Source: Alphaproteobacteria bacterium (GTDB lineage: Bacteria > Pseudomonadota > Alphaproteobacteria > Micavibrionales > Micavibrionaceae). From it: a stretch of 64,000 nucleotides of DNA. The stretch spans positions 378,728 through 442,727 of the forward strand of contig JAHDXS010000003.1 of the NCBI GenBank assembly GCA_023384135.1, read 5' to 3'. Each line of letters opens with the position of its first letter. The stretch's first letter is position 1. Made by a program: the position numbers and the translations under genes. The notes beneath the pieces are model-generated. The model saw only the letters and a list, made by a program, of their open reading frames with translations, was not told the DNA's origin and searched no databases. This document shows, piece after piece, positions 9,474 through 17,212 of this stretch.

Positions 9474-10317
9474 AATAGCGGATTTGGTCCGAAGGGGCCA
9501 ACTCGCCGTTCAGGATCATCTCCAGCCCGCGCGGATTTTCATGGTTGGCGATAGAGCGCGAAGCCTTCAGCACCAGATTCATGATCTGCACCTCGTCCGC
9601 CGTAAACTTCTCCAGCTTGACAGCCAGCGGCGACAGAATGATCGTCCCCATGATCGCCCCGTAAAAGGTGGTCAGCAGCGCAACCGCCATCGCCGGCCCG
9701 ATCGTATCCGGGTTTTCAAGATCCGCCAGCATCTGCACAAGGCCGACCAGTGTCCCGATCAGCCCCATGGCGGGCGCGATTTCGGCTGCACGGCGCAAAA
9801 CGCTCGCCGCCCGCTTCTGGCGCTCAATGAAACTATCGATCTCGACCCGCAGCATCCGCTCCACGTCCTCCGCGCTGTACCCGTCAACAACGAGTCCCAG
9901 CGCCTTCGCCAGAAACGGCTCCTTACGCATCTCGCCCTCATAGGCGCTCAGCGCGAGCAGACCGCGCTTGCGCGCCACCGTGGCGATATCCAGAAGACTC
10001 CGCGCCAGCCGCGAAGCCTCGCGTACGGGACGGAAAAACGTTGTGCGGATCACACCGCCGGTCTGCATGATTTCCTGTGTGGTGTAGGCGGTGCAAGTGG
10101 CCGTCATGGTGCCGAGCACCACGATCAGTACAGAAGGAATATTAATGAAATTCGCATCGCTCGGTGACGAAAAAATCGCAAACAGAATAAGCGCCATCGT
10201 AAGAACCAGCCCGAAAAACGTCGCCAGATCGGGCCGCATGACGGGCGCAGGCACACGCACGACCGGAACGCTCGCGCTGTCCGTGGCTGCTGCGGCTTGT
10301 GCGGCATCGCTGCTCAT
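9466..10317 (-). CDS. motA: Flagellar motor stator protein MotA/PomA family
   Basis: The 283-residue product has four hydrophobic segments and the hallmark MotA region near the third and fourth helices (IAPAMGLIGTLVGLVQML and AMAVALLTTFYGAIMGTIILSPLAVKLE). MotA surrounds MotB to form the ion channel that turns the motor. The sequence looks closer to PomA-like stator proteins than to E. coli MotA. It is the last gene of the leftward fliF-fliG-fliH-fliN-motA operon. No motB is beside it: the two MotB-like genes lie 29 kb away at 39213 and 39899. Confidence 0.9.
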   Translation of the reverse strand: MSSDAAQAAAATDSASVPVVRVPAPVMRPDLATFFGLVLTMALILFAIFSSPSDANFINIPSVLIVVLGTMTATCTAYTTQEIMQTGGVIRTTFFRPVREASRLARSLLDIATVARKRGLLALSAYEGEMRKEPFLAKALGLVVDGYSAEDVERMLRVEIDSFIERQKRAASVLRRAAEIAPAMGLIGTLVGLVQMLADLENPDTIGPAMAVALLTTFYGAIMGTIILSPLAVKLEKFTADEVQIMNLVLKASRSIANHENPRGLEMILNGELAPSDQIRYFT

Positions 10318-10379
10318 AACGCTGTCTCTCCGGTTACTTCAGAACACAAACGGACCCAGCCGCCCCGCGAGGAAAAACC

Positions 10380-10775
10380 CTACGCCCGGTCGGATTTAAC
10401 GATTTCCGTCATGGTGACCCCGAGCTTGTCATCGACCACGACGACCTCGCCGCGCGCGACAAGCCGGTTATTGACATAAATATCGATTGCTTCGCCGACC
10501 TTCCGGTCCAACTCAACGACAGCACCCCGCCCAAGCTTCAGCAACTGGCTGACCTGCATGGTGGACCGGCCCAGAACGACCGAAATCTGTACAGGAATAT
10601 CGTAAATAGCACTGACATCACCCGCCATAGGCTGCCCGATTTCAAAATCCTGCTCGTCTCTGTTCTTGAGGGAGTCCGGTTCGTCGATTTCATTCAGATT
10701 CATACTCGCCCCCGCCGGCGCGTTGGAAAACATGTTGTCCACGTCGTCCTGGCTGGCCTTCTTATCGTCACTCAT
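10380..10775 (-). CDS. fliN: Flagellar switch protein FliN
   Basis: This 131-residue protein carries the SpoA/FliN domain in residues 55-128 (IPVQISVVLGRSTMQVSQLL, then DIYVNNRLVARGEVVVVDDKLGVTMTEIV). FliN forms the base of the C-ring with FliM and FliG. The N-terminus reads SQDDVDNMF at residues 8-16, which resembles the CheY-binding peptide of FliM and the C-terminal tail of the CheZ encoded here. It is preceded by fliH with an 18-base gap and followed by motA. Confidence 0.93.
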   Translation of the reverse strand: MSDDKKASQDDVDNMFSNAPAGASMNLNEIDEPDSLKNRDEQDFEIGQPMAGDVSAIYDIPVQISVVLGRSTMQVSQLLKLGRGAVVELDRKVGEAIDIYVNNRLVARGEVVVVDDKLGVTMTEIVKSDRA

Positions 10776-10792
10776 GAAGTCTCTCCTGAGTA

Positions 10793-11632
10793 CTAGTCTC
10801 CGGCATGGTCTCCGGTGTCTTTCTTCTTGGCGCCCCGCCGGGAGGTCGAGGCTTTCTTAGGAACGCTGCGCGGCTCTTCCGGTCCGGTCTGAACGGCGAC
10901 CCTGCCCGACGCACCCGGTGCAGGCCCCGCGCCCCTGTCCGCAGCCGCGCGGGCGGCATCGGATTCATAGGCGGGATCGAAAAAGACATCCCCCGCATCA
11001 TGAACGGGAATCCCTTTCGCCGCAAGAGTCTCTTCGAAAATAGCCAGAATTTTGCGGGCGATATCCGCCGGATCATGGATGGCGCCGCCATCGGCCCACG
11101 ACACCCGGCATTCTGTGCCGCGCAGAGCAGGGGAGCCCGAAAGCTGAAACCCCGCTTCAGGCGTCAGCCCTTCCTGAATCATATAGGTGCGGGTTTCCTC
11201 CAGCACGTCGGCGGGAACCTCGATCGCAAGGGCGCGGCCCTTGACGCCCGAGCGCATAACCTCGCCTAGCCGCTCGCGCACATCGTCGATCCCCGAATGG
11301 CGATGCAGCAACGGAAAAACTTTTCGGATGACGGTATAGGAAAGATGCAGCGCCTCGGTCTCGTAGAGAGCCTTGCGCTCGTCCTCTGAGGCAAACAGCA
11401 TGCTGGCGTTTTGCTTGATGCTCTGCACAAGCGTCAAGATGTTCTTGACCAGTCCGGCCTGCCCCTCGGCGAACCCCGCCTTGCGCCCTTGCTCGTAAGC
11501 TTCCTGCCGCGCCTGTTCCAGATCGGGCGCGGTAAACTCAAGGGGCGGCCCCTTGTGCTTGAGTGACATCTGCCCGTCATCGTCAAAGACATGATGGTCA
11601 AAAAGAAAAGGTTGGCCTTTGCGCTGGGTCAT
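10793..11632 (-). CDS. fliH: Flagellar export regulator FliH
   Basis: The 279-residue protein sits in the fliH slot between fliG and fliN. It has a helical middle with the signature RQEAYEQGRKAGFAEGQAGL, including glycines spaced as in the FliH GxxxG-type stretch. A C-terminal globular part (residues about 100-215) resembles FliH/V-ATPase E-subunit domains. FliH forms the stalk that holds the FliI ATPase at the export gate; fliI itself is not in this window. The last 60 residues are Pro/Ala/Arg-rich and end in Lys/Arg runs, an unusual basic tail. Confidence 0.82.
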   Translation of the reverse strand: MTQRKGQPFLFDHHVFDDDGQMSLKHKGPPLEFTAPDLEQARQEAYEQGRKAGFAEGQAGLVKNILTLVQSIKQNASMLFASEDERKALYETEALHLSYTVIRKVFPLLHRHSGIDDVRERLGEVMRSGVKGRALAIEVPADVLEETRTYMIQEGLTPEAGFQLSGSPALRGTECRVSWADGGAIHDPADIARKILAIFEETLAAKGIPVHDAGDVFFDPAYESDAARAAADRGAGPAPGASGRVAVQTGPEEPRSVPKKASTSRRGAKKKDTGDHAGD

Positions 11633-11688
11633 ATCTGGCTACGTTCTTGCTCCTGCGGGTCGGTCCGTCACGTCCGGTCGCAAAAAAA

Positions 11689-12708
11689 TTAATAAATCAT
11701 CTCGTCCTGTGTGCTGCCCGAAGCAATCACGATTTCACCGCGCGCTTCCAGATCCTTGGCCACGTTGACGATATACTGCTGCGCCTCCTCGACGTCCTTC
11801 AGGCGCACCGGCCCCATCGCGGCCATGTCTTCCTTCATGATCTTCGCGGCGCGCTCCGACATATTGGAGAAGAACAGGTCGCGCATGGACTCCGTGGCGC
11901 CCTTGAGCGCGATCGGCAGCTTTTCCTTGTCCGCCGCGCGGATAAGGGTCTGTACGGAGGCCGGATCGAGCTTGCTCAAGTCCTCGAACGTAAACATCAG
12001 GCTGCGGATCTTCTCGGCGGATTCCGGAACGGCGCGTTCAAGCTCCTCCATGAAACGGGCCTCAACCGAACGCTCCATATTGTTGAAAATCTCGGCCACG
12101 ACCTCGTGGCTGTCGCGCCGCTGAGTCCGAGCGAGGTTGGACATGAACTCCTTGCGCAGCGTCTTTTCGACCTCGTCCAGAATCTCCTTCTGCACCGTTT
12201 CCATGCGCAGCATCCGCTGGATGACCTCAACGGCGAAAACTTCGGGCATCTGCCCCAGAACGCGGGCCGCGTGGTCGGTGGAAATCTTCGAGAGGACCAC
12301 GGCGACCGTTTGCGGATATTCCTTCTGCAGGAAATTCGCAAGGATGTCCTCGTTGACGTTGCCCAGCTTCTCCCACATGGTGCGTCCGGCCGGACCCCGG
12401 ATTTCCTCCATAATGGATTCGATCTTGTCGTCGCTCAGGCCCGCTTTGAGCAGGAGCCGCTCCGTGCTGTCCTGCGACCCGACGAGCGCGTTGGTAGAAC
12501 TCATCTGCTCGGCGAAGTCGATGAACAGCCGCTCCACGACGCTGGGGCTGATCCGCCCGAGCGTCGCGATGATCTGCGAAAGCTCAAGAATTTCCTCATC
12601 GTCCATAAGCCCGAAAATCTTGCTGGCCTGCTCCTCGCTGAGCGAGAGAATGAGGACGGCGGCCTTTTCAGGCCCGGAAAGGGAGCGATAATCTTCGCGG
12701 ACGCGCAT
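11689..12708 (-). CDS. fliG: Flagellar rotor protein FliG
   Basis: The 339-residue protein has normal length and all three FliG parts. The N-terminal domain contacts FliF ([19 protein letters not shown]). The middle armadillo-like domain includes EHPQTV-like [13 protein letters not shown]. The C-terminal torque helix region reads [19 protein letters not shown], carrying the charged residues that meet the stator. The gap to fliF is seven bases, so co-translation is likely. It ends with DEMIY. Confidence 0.97.
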   Translation of the reverse strand: MRVREDYRSLSGPEKAAVLILSLSEEQASKIFGLMDDEEILELSQIIATLGRISPSVVERLFIDFAEQMSSTNALVGSQDSTERLLLKAGLSDDKIESIMEEIRGPAGRTMWEKLGNVNEDILANFLQKEYPQTVAVVLSKISTDHAARVLGQMPEVFAVEVIQRMLRMETVQKEILDEVEKTLRKEFMSNLARTQRRDSHEVVAEIFNNMERSVEARFMEELERAVPESAEKIRSLMFTFEDLSKLDPASVQTLIRAADKEKLPIALKGATESMRDLFFSNMSERAAKIMKEDMAAMGPVRLKDVEEAQQYIVNVAKDLEARGEIVIASGSTQDEMIY

Positions 12709-12715
12709 ATCTGGC

Positions 12716-14380
12716 CTACCCCTCCTGTGTCATCCAGCTGCGTATGACCGATACGGTCTCGGTCGGGTAATTATCGACAATTTCCTCGACCTTTTTCAAG
12801 GTGGACGCCTTCACCTTGCCCTCAACCCCCTGAACATTGACAAGCGTATCGTCAACCTGCGTAGCGAAAGAGGGCTCCGCCACACCCGGCGATGCGCCCG
12901 TAGGTGCGGCCAGCGCGGGATTGCCCGGCATGGCCGTAAGCATGTCGGGCTCGACTCTCCGGCGAACATCGCCGCCGCCACCGCCGCCTTCAATAGTCAG
13001 AAGGCGGTTGACCATGGGCCGAAGGACCAGAAGCACCGCGAGAATCATAAGAACGCCGATCGTAATCACCTCTGCCGCGTTGATCAGATCGGCCTTTTCG
13101 AAACCAAGAATATAGCGGTCATCCACGATCTCCTGTGCCGTATCGACCTCCGCGAACTGCAGGTTACTGACCTGCAGAACGTCCCCGCGATCCTCGTCAA
13201 TCCCTACGGCCGAACGCACCAGCGACGTAATCGCGTCAAGCTCCTCCTGCGGCCGGGGAGCATAGGTCTTGTTGCCTTCCTCGTCTTCTGTATAACGCCC
13301 GTCCACAAGAACCGAAACCGAAAGCTTGTTGATCACGCCGACCTGCCGCACGACGTTGCGCACCGTCTTGCTGATCTCGTAATTCGTAACTTCCTCGTTC
13401 CTGTTGCTCTCGGCCGAAGGTTCGTCGCCGAGAAGAAGTCCGCCGCTCTGACCGGGCAGGTTATTCTCCACCGAAACGTCTCCGCCCTGCGCTTCGCGCT
13501 CACTGCTGGTTTCCTGTGTAACCTGCGAGGACCGCATGACCTGCCCCTCCGGGTCGTATTTTTCCTCGTTCATACTGATCTGGTCATAATTAATGTCGGC
13601 GGTCACGATGGCCGTGACTTTTCCGGCGCCCACCACGCGGCTGACCTGCTCTTCGATCTTGCCCACAAGATTTGACTCGAAATTCCGCCGCCGGTCTTCG
13701 GCCTCAAGGGTCAGAAGATCCGCCTCCTCGTTGCCGCCCCGCGCCAAAAGATTTCCGTTGCTGTCGATGACCGAAACGCTGGAAGCTTTAAGGCTGGGAA
13801 CCGATGAGGCGACAAGAGACTGGATGGACGCCACCTGTTGCCGGGGCAAGATAATTCCGGAACGGATCCCGAGAAACACGCTGGCCGAGGCTTCCCGGTT
13901 CTCCCGGCTGAACAGCTCGCGCTGCGGCAAGACAATATGAACCCGCGCGCTGCGTACGTTCTCAAGGCTGCCGATCGTCCGCGCCAGCTCGCCCTCCAGA
14001 GCCCGCACCTGGTTGATGTTTTGCACCATGTTGGTGGTGCCGAAGCCGCTCTGCTTGTCAAAAATCTCATAACCCATGGACCCGCCGTTCGGGAGCCCTT
14101 CCTGCGCCAGCAGCATCCGCGCCCGCCCGACCTCCTTGCCGGAAACGGAAATCCGCGATCCGTCGGCCGTAACCGTATAGGGAATCTGCATTTCCTCAAG
14201 CTTCGCGGCGACCGCTGCGGAATCCGTAACCGTCAGATCGGTATACAAAAGTTTCATATCCGGGGTAGAAACGCGCAGCGAAATGAACACAAAAAAGACA
14301 AGCAATCCCAGCACGATAGAGGCCATCATCATGAGCCTCGCCGCACCAAGCTGCCTTAATGTGTCAAGAAAACTGTTCAC
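12716..14380 (-). CDS. fliF: Flagellar MS-ring protein FliF
   Basis: The 554-residue protein has an N-terminal membrane helix at residues 16-35, the YscJ/FliF ring-building domain ([25 protein letters not shown]), a second periplasmic domain, and a C-terminal membrane helix ([19 protein letters not shown]). The cytoplasmic tail ends in VRSWMTQEG-type sequence that docks FliG. It nucleates basal body assembly and is the first gene of the fliF-fliG-fliH-fliN-motA operon. No sigma-54 element was found upstream. A CtrA-type box at 14763 is 383 bases away and its link to fliF is uncertain. Confidence 0.97.
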   Translation of the reverse strand: MNSFLDTLRQLGAARLMMMASIVLGLLVFFVFISLRVSTPDMKLLYTDLTVTDSAAVAAKLEEMQIPYTVTADGSRISVSGKEVGRARMLLAQEGLPNGGSMGYEIFDKQSGFGTTNMVQNINQVRALEGELARTIGSLENVRSARVHIVLPQRELFSRENREASASVFLGIRSGIILPRQQVASIQSLVASSVPSLKASSVSVIDSNGNLLARGGNEEADLLTLEAEDRRRNFESNLVGKIEEQVSRVVGAGKVTAIVTADINYDQISMNEEKYDPEGQVMRSSQVTQETSSEREAQGGDVSVENNLPGQSGGLLLGDEPSAESNRNEEVTNYEISKTVRNVVRQVGVINKLSVSVLVDGRYTEDEEGNKTYAPRPQEELDAITSLVRSAVGIDEDRGDVLQVSNLQFAEVDTAQEIVDDRYILGFEKADLINAAEVITIGVLMILAVLLVLRPMVNRLLTIEGGGGGGDVRRRVEPDMLTAMPGNPALAAPTGASPGVAEPSFATQVDDTLVNVQGVEGKVKASTLKKVEEIVDNYPTETVSVIRSWMTQEG

Positions 14381-14762
14381 GGTCGCGCAACCTCGTCTCT
14401 TCGCGTAAGCTAGAACCCCAAGGAGGATAGGGGTAGCAGAACAAGCACGTCATACCGCAAGGCGCAAGGCATTGCAGTTCGACTAAATTACTTGAGAATT
14501 TGTGTTCTGGCAAATATCAAACGTGTCAAAACGTAAACTTTTTATAAATAGAGGCGGCTCTCTGGGCAGAAAGCCGCTTCCACAGGCGGCCCGGAGGCTA
14601 AAATCAAAAAAAACAATCAGAATAATTCGTTATTGAACATAATTAAGACGCCCAAGCCGCAGCTCTATACACGGCTACTGTTTGATTTTTCATAGGATTT
14701 TAGCCGTAAAGTCACCACGCGCCATCTAAAATAACAAGTATTACTGTATCAAAGCATACGAA

Positions 14763-14777
14763 TTAATAAATATTTAA
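14763..14777. promoter_or_regulatory. CtrA-type box in the fliF/flaG gap
   Basis: TTAA (14763-14766), seven bases, TTAA (14774-14777) is a perfect match to the CtrA recognition half-sites and spacing. The stretch is AT-rich, so a chance match is possible. It is 97 bases upstream of the -35 of the rightward promoter and 383 bases from the fliF start. Confidence 0.4.
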
Positions 14778-14873
14778 GAGATATATTGACAGTAAAGTCA
14801 TGGAATTGGCAAAAACTCGCTAAAAGCTATGGCGATAAGGGCAGGAAAATCCTGTTGGTTACTTTAAATGCGT

Positions 14874-14902
14874 TTGACAATTTGCTTTTTTTGGTGTAGC
14901 AT
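14874..14902 (+). promoter_or_regulatory. Sigma-70-type promoter for the FlaG-like gene
   Basis: A perfect TTGACA (14874-14879) is followed after 17 bases by TAGCAT (14897-14902), four of six matches, itself part of TAGCATAAT. The start would be near 14909, leaving a leader of about 55 bases before the GTG at 14965. Confidence 0.55.
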
Positions 14903-14964
14903 AATCATAGGTTAGTATGTCTGGAATGTGCCTGAATTTTGGGCAATGTTTTTAGAGGCTGACC

Positions 14965-15570
14965 GTGGTGCAACGTCCGGCTCCGGAGTTTTTGAATACG
15001 CAGCTGGGACATGAATTGAAATTGAACGAGATGATAGAAGCGGTCAATTCAGTAGTGTCGAATGCCTCCGCCCTTCGCGGCGCGGCGGATCAGGTGAGTG
15101 CGCAACGCGCCCTGGCCGCGAATCCCGCGCGTGTGCAGGAGGTGGCGCAGCCCTCTCCGGAATTGCCGCAGGTTCCCTACATCAGCCCCTACATCTCCAT
15201 CGACACGAATTACAACAAGGCGGTCTTGCAAATCCGCGACTCCGACACCGGCGACGTTGTGCGCCAGTTCCCCTCTGAGGAAAGTCTTGAGGTCCGCAGA
15301 CTCCAGCAGCTCCGCGAAACCCGCAGCGCCGAAGTTCGTGACGCCGCGCCGCAGCCCGAGCCGCAGCAGCCCGCGCCTCAAACCACGGAATTGAGCCGCC
15401 TGTCCGGCGCTCCGGCCTCCCGCGATATCATAACCGTGCAGGAAGTGACCTCCGCGCCCCCGGCCAACAACTCCACCTCGCCGCAGGCCGCGACGGCCGC
15501 GTTCGGCAGTTCCGGCGGCGGTTCCTCCGCGCCCCAGACCCCTCAGGCCCGCGTCAGCGTTCTGGCTTAA
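14965..15570 (+). CDS. FlaG-like flagellar protein
   Basis: The 201-residue product contains, around residues 75-115, the sequence ISIDTNYNKAVLQIRDSDTG followed by VVRQFPSEESLEVRR. The pattern of a repeated beta strand, then V-x-R-Q-x-P-S/P-E-E, matches the FlaG domain (VVRQIPSEEVL), found in proteins that affect filament length. The tail is rich in Pro, Gln, Ala and Ser and looks disordered. GTG at 14965 is used because AGAGG lies six bases upstream. It is transcribed alone and ends at a strong terminator. It is longer than classical FlaG, so the name describes the domain only. Confidence 0.7.
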   Translation: MVQRPAPEFLNTQLGHELKLNEMIEAVNSVVSNASALRGAADQVSAQRALAANPARVQEVAQPSPELPQVPYISPYISIDTNYNKAVLQIRDSDTGDVVRQFPSEESLEVRRLQQLRETRSAEVRDAAPQPEPQQPAPQTTELSRLSGAPASRDIITVQEVTSAPPANNSTSPQAATAAFGSSGGGSSAPQTPQARVSVLA

Positions 15571-15593
15571 GCGTCATTGTCTCTGATAGACTG

Positions 15594-15620
15594 AAGCGCA
15601 CGAACGGTGCGCTTTTTTTT
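15594..15620 (+). terminator. Rho-independent terminator of the FlaG-like gene
   Basis: An eight-base-pair stem (AAGCGCAC at 15594-15601 with GTGCGCTT at 15607-15614) is followed directly by T residues to 15620. The T tract exists only for rightward transcription. Confidence 0.9.
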
Positions 15621-15656
15621 ATGTCTATTTGTTTAAGTGTAGCGCGGGCGTGAGTC

Positions 15657-16121
15657 CTAACCCTCAATATTCGTGCTCGAACCTGCGCCCGGCGGCGGAG
15701 CGGGGGGCGCGGCGGGGGCGGCCTTTTGGCCGGCCAGCAGCCCGGCGGCCACTTCCTTGTTGATGTTGATCAGAACGCTGATCTTCTCCTTCTGCGGGTC
15801 GGAGAGAATCTCAAGCTCGCGCTTGAAGATGAAATTGGCGAGGTTGATGATGTTGCTCCGCAGATCGTTGGGCCGGTTGCCTTCCGGGTTCTCAAGCGCC
15901 GTGTCGTAGAACAGCATCCAGATCTGCCGGTTATAGACCAGCGTCGCCTCAAGCAGCTCCGGCGTCCGGTTGTCCCAGTCGCGCACGAGGTCCTGCATCA
16001 TGCGCGAAGCCTTGAGCAGCACACGCCCTTCAAGCTCGCGCTGGTCGGGCGTATTCTGCTGCGCGTTCTGGTCATACGCCCCGGCAGCCTGTGAATAGGG
16101 GTTGTTATTTTTTGAGCGCAT
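15657..16121 (-). CDS. flaF: Flagellin biosynthesis regulator FlaF
   Basis: The 154-residue protein contains the FlaF core: NPYSQAAGAYDQN, then ELEGRVLLKASRMMQDL and LVYNRQIWMLFYDTALEN, then LRSNIINLANFIFKREL. In Caulobacter, FlaF promotes flagellin synthesis and secretion and opposes FlbT, which holds back flagellin mRNA. The gene overlaps the end of flbT by 17 bases, so the pair is one operon. The last 30 residues are Ala/Pro-rich and extend past the usual FlaF length of about 115-130. Confidence 0.93.
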   Translation of the reverse strand: MRSKNNNPYSQAAGAYDQNAQQNTPDQRELEGRVLLKASRMMQDLVRDWDNRTPELLEATLVYNRQIWMLFYDTALENPEGNRPNDLRSNIINLANFIFKRELEILSDPQKEKISVLININKEVAAGLLAGQKAAPAAPPAPPPGAGSSTNIEG

Positions 16122-16497
16122 TGTCGATTAATTCCCTCTCATGGTCGATCAGTTGCCGCGCCACCTTCAGAGCCTTGTAATAGGAATCCGAAATAATGTG
16201 GTCGTTGATTTGCATGAAGAAAATCGAGCTCGACGGCGAGGCGGTCTGAATTTCCCGCACCATGTCGAAATATTTCTTGTGATACTCCCTCGGCGCGCGC
16301 GCCAGGTACATACACTGGATCAGGAAATAGATTCTCTTGCACGGCGTATCGGCCTCGTCTTCCTTCATGACGTCTTTTTCACGCAGAATGGGCGCATCCC
16401 CGGCAATCTGAAACCGGGCGCGCTGGGCCCCGTTGGTGATCACGGCCTCCCCGATAAGAATTTTCTCGTTCGGCTTTAAATCGATCACCAGCGCCAT
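16105..16497 (-). CDS. flbT: Flagellin mRNA regulator FlbT
   Basis: The 130-residue product matches FlbT throughout: LKPNEKILIGEAVITNG, then CKRIYFLIQCMYLA and a long helical C-terminus ending in ALKVARQLIDHERELI. In Caulobacter, FlbT binds the 5' leader of flagellin mRNA and destabilises it until the hook is complete. Here the flagellin gene lies 700 bases upstream on the same strand and its leader has a hairpin (18942-18960). flbT is the first gene of the flbT-flaF operon. Confidence 0.94.
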   Translation of the reverse strand: MALVIDLKPNEKILIGEAVITNGAQRARFQIAGDAPILREKDVMKEDEADTPCKRIYFLIQCMYLARAPREYHKKYFDMVREIQTASPSSSIFFMQINDHIISDSYYKALKVARQLIDHERELIDNALKK

Positions 16498-16686
16498 GGA
16501 ATCCTTCCAATCTGTACGTTAAGCATTCTGCCTTTAAGGAACTCAAACATAGCATAGCACAGTTTGATTGATAAAATCTTATCGCCGCCCCGCCGCGTCC
16601 GGTCCACAAATTTTCAAAAGACGCAAAAACCGGCCCGTGCTAAAAGAAAGATTATTACCCAACATATTTTTTTAGAGAGAAAAGCC

Positions 16687-17100
16687 ATGAATCAGGCAAA
16701 AAAGGCGTTTTTACTCAGTATATTCTTCATAAGCGTCTCGGCCCCGGTCGCCGCGCAAAACATCTCGACCGTCAGCTATATCTGCGATCTCGGCGGCGCG
16801 CCGGGTCAACTCACGGCGCAGATTGAAACGATCAACACGGCGGGCGCGGTGACGAATTCAGATGGCTGGATCACCGGGGTCATCGGCACGGGCGAAACGA
16901 CGACCTATTATCAGGGCGAACTTGTTTCCGCCTCCGCCCGCTATGTGTTTACCGGCGAAAACCAGTACGCGGACTTCACCGATATGAACACGAACGAGCG
17001 CTTCCGCGTACAGATGGTGGCGCAGGGCGCTTACCTCACGATGGTCATCAACCCGGAAACGCCGCAGCCCGTGACCTATCAGTGCCAGCAGCGTATGTAA
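16687..17100 (+). CDS. Small secreted protein of unknown function
   Basis: The 137-residue product starts at the ATG at 16687, preceded by AGAGAGAAAAG. A signal peptide (AKKAFLLSIFFISVSAPVAA) should be cut near residue 23. The mature part of about 114 residues is beta-rich and has one cysteine near each end (VSYICDLGG and VTYQCQQRM), which suggests a disulfide closing a small beta domain. It sits between flbT and flagellin, points the other way and shares the 17154-17184 terminator with flagellin. I do not recognise the family. Confidence 0.7.
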   Translation: MNQAKKAFLLSIFFISVSAPVAAQNISTVSYICDLGGAPGQLTAQIETINTAGAVTNSDGWITGVIGTGETTTYYQGELVSASARYVFTGENQYADFTDMNTNERFRVQMVAQGAYLTMVINPETPQPVTYQCQQRM

Positions 17101-17153
17101 AAAGCCGCATAAAAAATTTGCAGAGATAACAGCGCCCAAACGCGCGCAAAGTA

Positions 17154-17184
17154 AAAGCCGGCGGATTTCTTCCGCCGGCTTTTT
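17154..17184. terminator. Bidirectional terminator between the secreted protein gene and flagellin
   Basis: AAAGCCGGCGGA (17154-17165) and TCCGCCGGCTTT (17171-17182) form a perfect 12-base-pair stem with a five-base loop. T residues follow on the right and A residues precede on the left, so it can end transcripts from both converging genes. Confidence 0.92.
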
Positions 17185-17212
17185 GTAGAGGAGTAGAATA
17201 AGAATTTCGGTT

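Larger units (their letters stand above)
14381..14964. other. Non-coding, AT-rich region between fliF and the FlaG-like gene
   Basis: No convincing ORF is present in these 584 bases, which are clearly more AT-rich than the flanks. They hold a hairpin (14551-14559 with 14572-14580), a 10-base inverted repeat GGCTAAAATC/GATTTTAGCC (14596-14605 and 14696-14705), a CtrA-type box (14763-14777) and a sigma-70-type promoter (14874-14902) pointing to the FlaG-like gene. The promoter of the fliF operon must also lie here, but only weak candidates are visible. Confidence 0.6.

Noticed and set aside
14797-14812. TTGGCAAAAACTCGCT as a sigma-54 promoter toward the FlaG-like gene
   Set aside because: GG and GC are 11 bases apart instead of 12, which inactivates such promoters. 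The sigma-70-type element at 14874 is better placed.
16517-16536. Two TTAA motifs upstream of flbT as a CtrA box
   Set aside because: The spacing is 11 bases, not 7.
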